From an uncultured Collinsella sp. (GTDB lineage Bacteria; Actinomycetota; Coriobacteriia; Coriobacteriales; Coriobacteriaceae), in contig CABRID010000045.1 of the NCBI GenBank assembly GCA_902470895.1, positions 1 to 15,933 on the forward strand: a stretch of 15,933 nucleotides of DNA, read 5' to 3'. Under the pieces are notes generated by a model that was not told where the DNA came from, did no database searches, and was given only the letters and a program-made list of their open reading frames with translations. Each line of letters starts with the position of its first letter. The first letter of the stretch is position 1. This document shows, in pieces, positions 1 to 7,102 of this stretch. A program made the position numbers and the translations under genes.

Positions 1-44
1 CACAAGGAGTATCGTCGGCAGCGTCAGATGTGTATAAGAGACAG
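1..44 (+). other. Nextera Read 1 adapter (artefact)
   Basis: The bases up to 44 end in the Tn5 mosaic end AGATGTGTATAAGAGACAG. Before it is the Nextera Read 1 stretch TCGTCGGCAGCGTC, then AAGGAGTA (which matches the i5 index I know as S507/N507), then CAC from the P5 tail. This is library sequence, not genomic DNA. The same block appears reverse-complemented at the other end of the window, so real sequence starts at about 45. Confidence 0.98.
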
Positions 45-50
45 CCTCAA

Positions 51-74
51 CAGTCCGTATTTCACCGCAACTTA
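51..74 (+). repeat. 24-bp repeat, copy 1
   Basis: A 24-bp sequence beginning CAGTCCGTATTTCACC and ending GCAACTTA is identical to 1333-1356. Its 21-bp core recurs inverted at 1288-1308. It sits 27 bp past the stop codon of the minus-strand gene ending at 101 and only 6 bp inside the adapter junction. A repeat this close to a contig end may be why the assembly stopped here. Confidence 0.85.
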
Positions 75-100
75 TTGAAGGTGGACCGCGAACGATTTCG

Positions 101-1102
101 CTATCGGGATTCGGCGTAGGGTTTTGTTGTCGGAATGCCGTAACCGCGCATCATGGCACCGAACGATTCTACGTCGTAGGTGTCCGAGAGTTTGAAATGA
201 ATGATGTTGTGGCCCATGGCGCGAAGGTTCGCGTCGCGCATGAGGGCCGCTCGATACGTTTTTGCCGCCGCCCGCTCTGGATCATTTTGAGCCTCGTCTT
301 CAAACTTGCCTAGCCCATGCAGCTCTGCCAGCGTCCATGAGCCGTCTGGCATCTGCCAGCCATAATCTGCTAGATAATAGCCAGCGTTTCCCGGTCGCGT
401 TATCTCAACTTGAAGCTCAGGCGCGGCGACCCCAGCGAGAATCATCGCTGCTCTCGCCTCGGACTCGCCGCCGTTGTCTGACCTGCCATCCATATAATCA
501 AAAACGTCAAAAGCACGCGCGATGCCATGCAGCCCTCGACAATTTGCCTGCGCATATGCTCGCAGCTCTTCGCGTTCGACATCGTACTCACGGGCCAAGC
601 CATCGACATAACCCAGCGCATAGCGAAAGGCGCTCGATCGCGCGATATCAACAACCGTTCGACACGGATCCGTCAGTGTAAACAGACCAAGCCGCCACAC
701 TTCGCCCGGGCGCCAGCGCTTGTATTCAACGAACTCATACGTATCACGCCTTGTAGACCGTGGCAGCAACACTTGCACTTTATCCAGAAGCGTATACGCC
801 GAGCCGATGCCGTAGAGCAGCGCTGCTGTCGCTCCGCAAAACACAGCATCCGGTTCAACGACCGCAATAGCGGATGCCAGCTGAAAGATACGATCTTCAA
901 CCCCAAGATTATTCCAATAGACCGGATCCGCATACACGTGGTTGTAAAGACGAAGCATGAGCTCTTCCTGCATAAGCTCACGCGCACGGCGTTCATCCCA
1001 AGGATCAATTGTTATAAGCAGCTGTCCATCTTGATGAATTCCAACGGCCGAGAATAGCATCCTTGCATATGACTGCGGAAAATGTTTGCCTTTATCGAGC
1101 AT
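101..1102 (-). CDS. AbiEi antitoxin-like protein with nuclease-fold C-terminus
   Basis: A predicted protein of about 333 aa. The N-terminal two thirds resemble the AbiEi-type antitoxin/winged-helix family of actinobacteria: an FCGATAALLYG segment, then VQVLLPRSTRR, then a TDPCRTVVDIAR segment. The C-terminal third (GGESEARAAMILAG, then YYLADYGWQ and LAELHGLGKFED) looks like a DUF559/Vsr-like PD-(D/E)XK fold, but I cannot confirm a complete catalytic set. No toxin partner is adjacent, so a working toxin-antitoxin role is unproven. The start is uncertain: ATG codons lie at 1120, 1114 and 1102. I chose 1102 because GGGG lies 6 nt upstream, but no strong Shine-Dalgarno exists for any of them. Two sampled 60-nt rows are about 50-52% GC, lower than the rest of the window, and repeats flank the gene, which suggests an acquired cassette. 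Confidence 0.7.
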   Translation of the reverse strand: MLDKGKHFPQSYARMLFSAVGIHQDGQLLITIDPWDERRARELMQEELMLRLYNHVYADPVYWNNLGVEDRIFQLASAIAVVEPDAVFCGATAALLYGIGSAYTLLDKVQVLLPRSTRRDTYEFVEYKRWRPGEVWRLGLFTLTDPCRTVVDIARSSAFRYALGYVDGLAREYDVEREELRAYAQANCRGLHGIARAFDVFDYMDGRSDNGGESEARAAMILAGVAAPELQVEITRPGNAGYYLADYGWQMPDGSWTLAELHGLGKFEDEAQNDPERAAAKTYRAALMRDANLRAMGHNIIHFKLSDTYDVESFGAMMRGYGIPTTKPYAESR

Positions 1103-1173
1103 GGCCAACCCCATAACCATCACGGCGGAGAGAATACCATTACGCTATCGCATGCTTCCGTCCGCAGGCCTTG

Positions 1174-1197
1174 CCAAAAGCTGACCAAAAGCTTGAC
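1174..1197 (-). repeat. Tandem CAAAAGC(T)TGAC repeat upstream of AbiEi-like gene
   Basis: Two near-identical 12-13 nt units, CCAAAAGCTGAC (1174-1185) and CCAAAAGCTTGAC (1185-1197), lie head to tail about 70-95 nt upstream of the AbiEi-like gene. The position suits an operator for autoregulation, as known for AbiE-type antitoxins, but no clear -35/-10 pair was found beside it. Weak call. Confidence 0.35.
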
Positions 1198-1287
1198 GCC
1201 GCAGGTCAGAGCTTCAAAAAATATTTCCACTCTCGGTAGACGGTCGCTACGACCCTCCCAACGGCATCAAAATCCAACCTTACAAAT

Positions 1288-1354
1288 AGTTGCGGTGAAA
1301 TACGGACTACATGGGCCATAAAAGCCAAAAGACAGTCCGTATTTCACCGCAACT
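1288..1354. repeat. 21-bp inverted repeat forming a long hairpin
   Basis: The arms at 1288-1308 (AGTTGCGGTG...) and 1334-1354 (...CACCGCAACT) are perfect 21-bp reverse complements around a 25-nt loop. The right arm lies within the second copy of the 24-bp repeat (1333-1356). There is no flanking T tract, so this is not a standard intrinsic terminator. It lies between the end of the tRNA transcript and the AbiEi-like gene, in the 334-bp stretch (1103-1436) that otherwise holds only the tandem repeat at 1174 and the tRNA terminator. Confidence 0.85.
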
Positions 1355-1386
1355 TAGGAGGGGATGTGGGGTCCCGGCATGTATAT

Positions 1387-1424
1387 GAAAACGGCTCTGG
1401 CACCAAAAGGAGCCAAAGCCGTTT
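1387..1424 (-). terminator. tRNA operon terminator
   Basis: The arms AAACGGCT (1389-1396) and AGCCGTTT (1417-1424) pair perfectly. An inner stem (TGGC with GCCA, then CC with GG) closes on an AAAA loop. Read on the minus strand the hairpin is followed by TTTTCATATA, a modest U-rich tail. It lies just beyond the 3' end of tRNA-Gly, as expected for a tRNA transcript terminator. Confidence 0.65.
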
Positions 1425-1435
1425 AAACTATCCTA

Positions 1436-1509
1436 TGGAGCGGGCGACGGGAATCGAACCCGCGTCATCAGCTTGGAAGGCTGGGGTTCTACCATTGAAC
1501 TACGCCCGC
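1436..1509 (-). tRNA. tRNA-Gly (TCC anticodon)
   Basis: The minus strand gives a full 74-nt cloverleaf including an encoded CCA. The acceptor stem GCGGGCG pairs with CGCCCGC, the discriminator base is T, the anticodon loop is CTTCCAA with anticodon TCC, and the T arm carries GGTTCGATTCC. It is the second gene of a Pro-Gly pair, 6 nt after tRNA-Pro. Confidence 0.97.
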
Positions 1510-1515
1510 AAGATA

Positions 1516-1592
1516 TGGTCGGGACGACAGGATTTGAACCTGCGACATCCTGCTCCCAAAGCAGGCGCGCTACCAAACTGCGCCACGTCCCG
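1516..1592 (-). tRNA. tRNA-Pro (TGG anticodon)
   Basis: A 77-nt cloverleaf on the minus strand with an encoded CCA. The acceptor stem CGGGACG pairs with CGTCCCG. The anticodon stem is CCTGC/GCAGG with loop TTTGGGA (anticodon TGG). The T loop GGTTCAAATCC is canonical. It is the promoter-proximal member of the tRNA pair. Confidence 0.97.
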
Positions 1593-1643
1593 AAGGTGTT
1601 GAGCAGCTAAGGTCTAAACCTTGCGTGTCCCAAAGCGAAGGAA

Positions 1644-1672
1644 ATTATAGGGGAGACTCCCCGCCTGTGCAA
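1644..1672 (-). promoter_or_regulatory. Promoter of the tRNA-Pro/Gly operon
   Basis: On the minus strand TTGCAC (1667-1672) and a perfect TATAAT (1644-1649) are separated by exactly 17 nt, a consensus housekeeping promoter. The predicted start is near 1637, about 45 nt before the mature tRNA-Pro. The spacer holds the short palindrome GGGGAGTCTCCCC. The promoter sits entirely in the gap after brnQ. Confidence 0.8.
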
Positions 1673-1683
1673 GCATTGATGCC

Positions 1684-3042
1684 TTAGCTCCTCGAATGTG
1701 CAACAAAACGACTATGGAGCAGGCCGATCACAAAGGCAACCACGGCAACCGGCGCCCACGCGGCACCGATATCCGCCAGCGGCAGCACATCAAACGGCAG
1801 CCACGCGCCCGCAAAGAACGCATCGCGGACCGAGGTGATCACACTCTGCACGGCGACCACGCCGCCGACCCACACCCACACCTGCGGATGCGCGTCGCAA
1901 AAACCGTGTACCAAACCCATCAGCACCAGCACGATGGCGACGGGATACAAGGCGTTGAGCATGGGCACCGAGAACATAAGGATCACGTCGAGGCCCACGT
2001 TGGAGAGCACACACGAAAACGCCGCGAACACAAAGGCGAGAATCGCAAAGGGACGGCGCATGGCCTCCTCGGAGGCCTCCGCTCCCCCTTCGACCACATA
2101 CGTCTCGCAGAAGTAACGCGAGCAGCAGCTGATGAGGCCAATGCACACGTTCATGCAGGCGAGGAAGAAAATCGCGAATACCACAACCGTGCCGGCAAGG
2201 CCAAAGTGCATGGAGGCCGAGCGAGCAAGGATTGCAGCGCCGTTGGTGGCGTCGGGCATCACGGTGCCGAGCTGCATACCGGCAAGGGCCAAGCCGCAAT
2301 AGATGATGGCCATGAGCACGCCGGCGATCACACCCGAACGCGAAATCTCAAAGGCCACGCGCTTGTCATCGGTAACACCCAGCTCGTGGATGGTCTCGGC
2401 GATGATGATGCCGAAGGCGAGCGACGCGAGCAGGTCCATGGTCTGATAGCCGGTCAAAAAGCCCTGCACGGCAGCGCCTGCATCGTAGGGAGCCTGAGGC
2501 GCGGCAGCGGGACCCAGCGGCGAGATCACGGCGGCACCCACGACCAGCACGATGAGCGCAATGAGCGCGGGGCCCGTAATGCGGCCGAGCACGCGCGTGA
2601 TGACGCCGGGGCGCAGCGTGAGCACAAACGCGACTACGAAGAACCCGATGGCAAAAACCAGACGTGCCGTGCCGAGCGAAACACCCTCGGGCAGCAACGG
2701 TACCAGCATCTCAAACGCCGTGGAGCTCGTACGCGGAATGGCAAGGCACGGACCGATTGCCAGATATACTGCCGCAACAAAGAACTCGCCAAACTTGGGG
2801 TGCACGCGGCCGGCAAGCTCGCGCGCCGTTCCGGCAAGCGCCACGGCAATAAAGCCCATGACGGGCAGGCCGATGGCGGCGATGAGAAAGCCGAGCATGG
2901 CGACCGGCGTGGCAGAACCAGCCTGCAGCGCCAGCAGCGGCGGAATAATGAGGTTGCCGGCGCCAAAGAGCATCGAGAACAGCGCAATGCCGACGGTAAC
3001 GACATGGTCGGAGCGCAAACCGCGCGGAGCGGATGAGGCCAT
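1684..3042 (-). CDS. brnQ: Branched-chain amino acid carrier, BrnQ (LIV-II) family
   Basis: An integral membrane carrier of 452 aa for cation-coupled uptake of leucine, isoleucine and valine. The sequence is hydrophobic throughout, consistent with about 12 membrane helices. It opens with the family's N-terminal signature (ALFSMLFGAGNLIIPPLLAL), followed by a conserved FFVAAVYLAIGPCLAIPRTS segment, and its length is normal for the family. Start choice: AAAGG at 3050-3054 is 7 nt from the ATG at 3042, while the in-frame GTG at 3048 would leave almost no spacing. The gene begins about 20 nt after the U tract of the terminator ending the selenium operon, so it is probably transcribed separately or by read-through. 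No T-tailed terminator is visible after its stop, only the tRNA promoter. There is no functional link to its Mo/Se neighbours. Confidence 0.93.
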   Translation of the reverse strand: MASSAPRGLRSDHVVTVGIALFSMLFGAGNLIIPPLLALQAGSATPVAMLGFLIAAIGLPVMGFIAVALAGTARELAGRVHPKFGEFFVAAVYLAIGPCLAIPRTSSTAFEMLVPLLPEGVSLGTARLVFAIGFFVVAFVLTLRPGVITRVLGRITGPALIALIVLVVGAAVISPLGPAAAPQAPYDAGAAVQGFLTGYQTMDLLASLAFGIIIAETIHELGVTDDKRVAFEISRSGVIAGVLMAIIYCGLALAGMQLGTVMPDATNGAAILARSASMHFGLAGTVVVFAIFFLACMNVCIGLISCCSRYFCETYVVEGGAEASEEAMRRPFAILAFVFAAFSCVLSNVGLDVILMFSVPMLNALYPVAIVLVLMGLVHGFCDAHPQVWVWVGGVVAVQSVITSVRDAFFAGAWLPFDVLPLADIGAAWAPVAVVAFVIGLLHSRFVAHSRS

Positions 3043-3063
3043 ATGCACACCTTTCGGGTCGAA

Positions 3064-3095
3064 ACAAAAACGGGACGGGCAAAAGGCCCGTCCCG
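3064..3095 (-). terminator. Terminator of the dehydratase-selenium operon
   Basis: The arms CGGGACGGGC (3071-3080) and GCCCGTCCCG (3086-3095) form a perfect 10-bp stem with a 5-nt loop. On the minus strand they are followed by TTTTTGTTTC. It begins 15 nt after the stop of the desulfurase gene. This is the strongest intrinsic terminator in the window. Confidence 0.93.
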
Positions 3096-3109
3096 CAAGT
3101 ATATACGCT

Positions 3110-4249
3110 CTAGCAGGCTAAATCGCGCAAAGCGTCAATCGCGGTGTCGACTTCCTCGTCCGTGTTGAAATACCCAAACGAGAAGCGGACGACGCCCTGG
3201 CGCTCGGTCCCCAGCGCGCGGTGCATGAGCGGAGCGCAATGGGCACCGGGGCGCGTCGCAATCCCCCACCCTTGCATGAGCGCGTCCGAAATCTCGGCAG
3301 AGTCGATATCGGCTACGTTGAGCGACACAATCGCAGAGCGCGCCTGCTGGTCAAAGGCACCGTAGAGCTTAATCCCCGGAATCTTGCGCACACCGGCAAG
3401 GAAGCGATCAGCGAGCGCACGCTCGTGGGCAGCAATCGCCTCGACCCCACCCTGGGCCTCGATAAAGTCGAGGCCGGCAGAAAGGCCCGCGATGCCGTGG
3501 CCGTTGAGCGTGCCCGCCTCAAGGCGCGTGGGCCACTCAAGCGGCTGCAGCGCATCGAAGCTGTGCACGCCCGTGCCGCCCATGGCCCACGGAGCCACGT
3601 CAATGCCCTCCGCCACGGCCAGGCCGCCGGTCCCCTGCGGACCCATGAGCCCCTTGTGGCCGGTAAAGCACACTATGTCGAGGCCCATGGCCTGCATATC
3701 GACACGCGCCGTACCGGCAGACTGCGAGGCATCGACGATCACCAGCGCACCGGCCGCATGGGCGATGGCCGCCACACGCACAATGTCGACAGCGTTGCCG
3801 GTCACGTTGGAGGCGTGCGTCACAACCACGGCACTCGTACCGGGCGTGACTAGCCGCTCGAGCTCGTCGTAGTCGAGCACACCGTTTGCGTCACAGCTCG
3901 CATGCTCAACGGTCACACCCCGCTCCGCTGCCAGGCGGTTGAGCGGACGCAGCACGGAGTTATGCTCGAGCACCGTGGTGACCACGCGGTCGCCGGGGCG
4001 CACCACGCCACAGATGGCGGTGTTGAGCGCCGCCGTAGAGTTGGGCGTAAAGCACACATGGTCCGCCCTCGGGCAACCCAAAAGGCGCGCGAGCTTGGCA
4101 CGGCAACCGTGAATGGTACGAGCGGCGTCGAGGGCACCCGACGTGGCGCCGCGCCCGGCATTGCCGAGCGAGCACATCGCTTGCGTCACGGCATCGATGA
4201 CCGCCTGCGGCTTGTGCATGGTCGTCGCCGCGTTATCCAGGTAGATCAT
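3110..4249 (-). CDS. Cysteine desulfurase-family PLP enzyme (class V aminotransferase fold)
   Basis: A 379-aa PLP enzyme of the NifS/SufS/CsdA superfamily, closest by eye to the TIGR01977 (EGC-4244) subfamily. Members release sulfur from cysteine or selenium from selenocysteine as an enzyme-bound persulfide or selenide. Visible landmarks: MIYLDNAATT at the N-terminus, His96 in LEHNSV, Asp173 and Gln176 in VDASQSAG, PLP lysine Lys199 in FTGHKG, and a likely catalytic cysteine in RPGAHCAPLMHR near the C-terminus. Start choice: GGGAGGT lies 6 nt before the ATG at 4249, which overlaps the TGA of the DUF3343 gene (ATGA), indicating translational coupling. A GTG at 4264 would consume the ribosome site. 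It is last in the operon, so it probably supplies S or Se to the YedF/DUF3343/SelD module. Whether Cys or Sec is the true substrate cannot be read from sequence. Confidence 0.88.
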   Translation of the reverse strand: MIYLDNAATTMHKPQAVIDAVTQAMCSLGNAGRGATSGALDAARTIHGCRAKLARLLGCPRADHVCFTPNSTAALNTAICGVVRPGDRVVTTVLEHNSVLRPLNRLAAERGVTVEHASCDANGVLDYDELERLVTPGTSAVVVTHASNVTGNAVDIVRVAAIAHAAGALVIVDASQSAGTARVDMQAMGLDIVCFTGHKGLMGPQGTGGLAVAEGIDVAPWAMGGTGVHSFDALQPLEWPTRLEAGTLNGHGIAGLSAGLDFIEAQGGVEAIAAHERALADRFLAGVRKIPGIKLYGAFDQQARSAIVSLNVADIDSAEISDALMQGWGIATRPGAHCAPLMHRALGTERQGVVRFSFGYFNTDEEVDTAIDALRDLAC

Positions 4250-4497
4250 CGCACGACCTCCCACATGTCGATCACCGTAAAGCCCTCGGTGGGAACGCCC
4301 GCCGCGGCGAGTTCGCCGCGCAGCAGTTCCTCATCGGCAGGCAACGCCTTCCACGCCAAACCGCAGCCGGCAGCGACCTCCCCGGGCACGGGAATCGTCC
4401 GCCCGGGAAGACCGCGCTCGATGCACAGGGATTCACAACCCATGGCGGCCGCCGTGGTAGGAAACGTGATGACAAGCGCCGGGCGCTTCTCCCTCAT
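4246..4497 (-). CDS. DUF3343 putative Se/S carrier-like protein
   Basis: An 83-aa soluble protein of the DUF3343 family, described in databases as a putative selenium/sulfur carrier; its biochemistry is not established. An N-terminal beta strand (RPALVITFPTT) is followed by a helix, and the conserved cysteine is Cys45 in VAAGCGLAWKA, the probable chalcogen carrier residue. Cys21 and Cys25 (GCESLC) are additional. Start choice: ATG at 4497 with TTGGAG 5 nt upstream; a TTG at 4512 is less likely. It begins 19 nt after yedF and overlaps the desulfurase start by 4 nt. Being sandwiched between YedF and the desulfurase supports a role relaying S or Se. Confidence 0.85.
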   Translation of the reverse strand: MREKRPALVITFPTTAAAMGCESLCIERGLPGRTIPVPGEVAAGCGLAWKALPADEELLRGELAAAGVPTEGFTVIDMWEVVR

Positions 4498-4516
4498 GGC
4501 AACTCCAACCAATACG

Positions 4517-5143
4517 CTACGGGCGCACGACGCGCACGGCCTGCTCCATCTTCTCCACGATCACGTACATGTTGGTGACCTCGCCCACCGCAAGCTGGTC
4601 TTTAATGCCATAGTGGTCGAGGCAGGTGCCGCAGGTGAGAATCTCGACACCCTGCTCCGCCAGGCCCTTCAGGTCGTCGAGCACCGGCGAACCCTCGACG
4701 GTGAGCTTGGCACCGCCGTTGTAGAACAGCATGGTCGCGGGCAGTTCCTCCTGCTGCGTCACGGCAAAGATAAACGCCTTCATGAGCTTGTGGCCCAGCT
4801 CGTCGTCGCCACGGCCCATGCAATCGGTGTAGACGGAAATGACGAGTTTGCCCTTGCCGGCGATGGCATCACAGAAGGCAGCGCCATCCTGCTCGGGATC
4901 GGCCACGGCAACGGCGCCAGAGGTCGCCACGGTCACGTGCCACTCGGCGTCAGAAACCTTCTCGACCGAGGCCGTGCAGCCCTTCTCCTGCGCCATCTTG
5001 GAGATGTTCTTGACGGCGGTCTCGTTGTCGACCGAGGTCACCACGGCACCCTCGCCATCAAGCTGTTTGAGTGCCTTAAGCGTCTTGACGACGGGCAGCG
5101 GGCAGGCATCGCCCATGGCATTGACTTCAATTTTGGTAGACAT
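4517..5143 (-). CDS. yedF: Selenium metabolism protein YedF (TusA-like + DsrE-like)
   Basis: A 208-aa two-domain protein. Residues 1-75 are a TusA/SirA-like domain with the CPLPV motif (Cys14), the persulfide or perselenide carrier cysteine in this fold. Residues about 97-205 are a DsrE-like domain (KLVISVYTDCMGRGDDELG) ending in CGTCLDHYG (Cys171, Cys174). This architecture and the neighbouring selD match the selenium-associated YedF family (TIGR03527), whose exact reaction is unknown. The start has AAAGGA 6-7 nt upstream of the ATG. A 60-nt gap containing an 8-bp hairpin separates it from selD. Confidence 0.9.
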   Translation of the reverse strand: MSTKIEVNAMGDACPLPVVKTLKALKQLDGEGAVVTSVDNETAVKNISKMAQEKGCTASVEKVSDAEWHVTVATSGAVAVADPEQDGAAFCDAIAGKGKLVISVYTDCMGRGDDELGHKLMKAFIFAVTQQEELPATMLFYNGGAKLTVEGSPVLDDLKGLAEQGVEILTCGTCLDHYGIKDQLAVGEVTNMYVIVEKMEQAVRVVRP

Positions 5144-5162
5144 AGTTTTTCCTTTCGAAAGA

Positions 5163-5180
5163 ACCGTTCTAGAGAACGGT
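5163..5180 (-). repeat. Inverted repeat in the selD-yedF gap
   Basis: ACCGTTCT and AGAACGGT are exact reverse complements separated by 2 nt. The hairpin falls between the selD stop and the yedF ribosome site. There is no T tract, so it is more likely an mRNA-stability or processing hairpin, or a protein site, than a terminator. Confidence 0.55.
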
Positions 5181-5203
5181 AAACAGTTACATAAACGTGC
5201 GGG

Positions 5204-6253
5204 CTAGCGAACAACACGGACGGCAGGGCCGCCCGGCACCGGCTCGCACACGCGCCCGACAACGGCCGCGATGCGCCCCTCGGCATGCAGGCGACGCGCA
5301 AGCCCATCCACATCGGCAGCAGGCGCCGCGATGAGCAAACCACCCGAGGTCTGCGGATCGTACAGCGCGTCGAGCATGCCCGGCTCAAGGTCCTCGTCGG
5401 CAGCCACGCGCGGGTCAAAGAAGTCCTGGTTGCGGTAGGCACCGGCAGGAATAATGCCCAGACGCGCCATGTCGAGCACCTGGTCAAAGAGTGGCACCGC
5501 CCCCGACGCAAGCTCAATCTGCACGCCCGAGCCCTCGGCCATCTCGCACGCGTGCCCGATCAGGCCAAAGCCCGTGACATCGGTGCAGCCGTGAAGCTCA
5601 AGTCCCTCGGCCAGACGAATTGGCGCCTCGTTGAGGGTGCGCATCGAGTCAAACATGGCTGCGGCCTCGTCCTGCTCGATGAGCTCGCCCTTAATGGCCG
5701 TGGTAATGATGCCCGATCCGATCGCCTTGGTCAGCAGTAACGCATCGCCCACGCGTGCGCCGCTGTTGGCGAGCATACGGTCAAGCGCGACAAAGCCGCT
5801 CACGGACAGGCCGTACTTAGGCTCGTCGTCGTTGATGGTGTGGCCGCCCGCGATGGAGCAACCGGCCTCGACGCACTTGTCGGCGCCGCCCGCCAGAATT
5901 TCGCCGGCAACCTCAACGCCCAAGCAACTGGGAATGCACAGCAGGTTCATGGCATGGCTCGGCCGCCCGCCCATGGCGTAGATGTCCGACAGTGAGTTTG
6001 CCGCGGCAATCTGGCCAAACAGAAACGGGTCGTCGACCATCGGTGGGAAGAAGTCAATGGACTGCACGAGTCCCAGGTTCTCCCCTACGCGGAAGACGCT
6101 CGCATCGTCGGAGGTATCGAACCCCACGAGCAAGTTGTCGTTATGCACATTGGGTAAATCGCCCAGGACCTGGGCGAGGGCTCCGGGGGCCAACTTAGCG
6201 GCTCAACCGCTCGCGGCCGTCATGGATGTGAGCTTAATCTGATCGTCAGCCAT
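5204..6253 (-). CDS. selD: Selenide, water dikinase, Sec-containing (TGA at codon 17)
   Basis: Makes selenophosphate from selenide and ATP, the selenium donor for selenocysteine and selenouridine. A reading frame opened only after the TGA would begin near 6193 and lack the active site. Extending upstream in frame gives an ATG at 6253 preceded by AGGAGGT, then MADDQIKLTSMTAASG, a TGA at 6203-6205 (codon 17), then AAKLAPGALAQVLG. Position 17 corresponds to the catalytic Cys17 of E. coli SelD, and Lys20 matches its essential lysine. The TGA is therefore read as selenocysteine. Total length is 349 residues, normal for the family (E. coli 347). Other motifs are DDASVF, AGGHTINDDEPKYGLSVSG and PQTSGGLL. 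A bSECIS-like hairpin follows the TGA. A TATACT at 6289-6294 could be an internal -10 box, but it has no good -35. SelA, SelB and tRNA-Sec must be encoded elsewhere. Confidence 0.95.
6160..6205 (-). promoter_or_regulatory. Sec UGA codon and bSECIS-like hairpin in selD
   Basis: The UGA is at 6203-6205. On the minus strand CGCCCA (6171-6176) pairs with TGGGCG (6160-6165) around the loop GGTCC, or a slightly larger AGGUCCU loop if the last A-U pair opens. The loop GGU lies 33-35 nt after the UGA. That is within the roughly 16-37 nt distance I recall for bacterial SECIS elements, and the loop closely resembles the AGGUCU loop of E. coli fdhF. The hairpin is within selD coding sequence, as expected in bacteria. 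Confidence 0.75.
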
Positions 6254-6323
6254 CGATACCTCCTCTCATCGGGCAATCATTTTCTCCCAGTATACGCATG
6301 AATGCGAGCCTACGGCGGATGCA

Positions 6324-7088
6324 TTAATTGAGCGCCTGGGCGCGAATCGCCGCGCCGATGGCACCGGCAAAGCGGGCCTGGGGCGAGGTGGTGACCGGCG
6401 ACCCCAGCAGCGCGGCCAGCCGCTCCACAACGTAGGCGTTCTCGCACAGGCCGCCGGTCAGGTAGTACGGGGCGCCCGCGGCCTGCCCGGCCATGGTCGC
6501 CACGCGCGAAACCACGCTGTCGATCACGCCACGCGCAATGTTCTCGCGCGGCTCACCGCGACCGATCAGGCTGATAACCTCACTTTCGGCAAACACCGTG
6601 CACATGCTGCTGATCTTGGTAGGCTCGCCGGAACGCGCCAGGTCGGCCATCTGTTGCTGGGTAATGCCCAGGCGGTCGGCCATGATCTCCAAAAAGCGCC
6701 CCGTGCCGGCGGCGCACTTGTCGTTCATGGCAAACTTGGCCACGCGGCCACTTTTAAGCTGAATGACCTTGGTGTCCTGACCACCCACATCGATCACGGT
6801 GCCGTGGTCGCCAAACAGACGTACGGCACCGGTACCGTGGCAGGTGATCTCGGTCACGACCTTGTGCGCATAGGGCACGGCGACACGGCCGTAGCCAGTC
6901 GCGATCACGCGCACGTCGTCGGCAGCCACGTCATAGCCAGCCGCTGTCAGTGCCTCGCGCAGACGCTCGGCCGCATCGACCGAGGAGAAACCGGTCGGCT
7001 GCACGCACGTCCACGCCACCGAACCCTCCCCGTCGACTACGGCAGCCTTAGCCGCCGTAGACCCGATATCGATCCCGATCCCTATCAT
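6324..7088 (-). CDS. 2-Hydroxyacyl-CoA dehydratase activator-type ATPase
   Basis: A 254-aa ATPase of the BadF/BadG/BcrA/HgdC (YjiL-like) family. These homodimers hold a [4Fe-4S] cluster between subunits and use ATP to push a low-potential electron onto the partner dehydratase or reductase. Landmarks: an N-terminal ASKHA phosphate loop, GIGIDIGSTAAKAAV; VIDVGGQDTKVI at about 98-109; and the two cluster cysteines Cys125 (NDKCAAGTGRF) and Cys163 (SSMCTVFAESE). The length is normal. The start ATG at 7088 has GGGAG upstream. It lies 14 nt after the preceding dehydratase-type gene, clearly the same operon. The physiological substrate of the system is unknown. Confidence 0.92.
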   Translation of the reverse strand: MIGIGIDIGSTAAKAAVVDGEGSVAWTCVQPTGFSSVDAAERLREALTAAGYDVAADDVRVIATGYGRVAVPYAHKVVTEITCHGTGAVRLFGDHGTVIDVGGQDTKVIQLKSGRVAKFAMNDKCAAGTGRFLEIMADRLGITQQQMADLARSGEPTKISSMCTVFAESEVISLIGRGEPRENIARGVIDSVVSRVATMAGQAAGAPYYLTGGLCENAYVVERLAALLGSPVTTSPQARFAGAIGAAIRAQALN

Positions 7089-7102
7089 GGCTCTCTCCCA
7101 AT

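Noticed and set aside
1366..1509. tRNA-Gly 3' end as an integration site for the neighbouring low-GC gene
   Set aside because: No duplicate of the tRNA 3' end and no integrase is visible between 45 and 1435.
1366..1602. Plus-strand ORF of 78 aa
   Set aside because: It is the antisense translation of tRNA-Gly and tRNA-Pro (ATGIEPASSAWKAG and RQDLNLRHPAPKAG are typical of such false ORFs).
1696..3036. Long plus-strand ORF of 446 aa
   Set aside because: Shadow of brnQ on the opposite strand; His/Arg/Gly-rich, no family resemblance, and brnQ is unmistakable.
3902..5182. Plus-strand ORF of 426 aa
   Set aside because: Antisense to the desulfurase, DUF3343 and yedF genes; low-complexity His/Arg-rich composition from GC-rich antisense codons.
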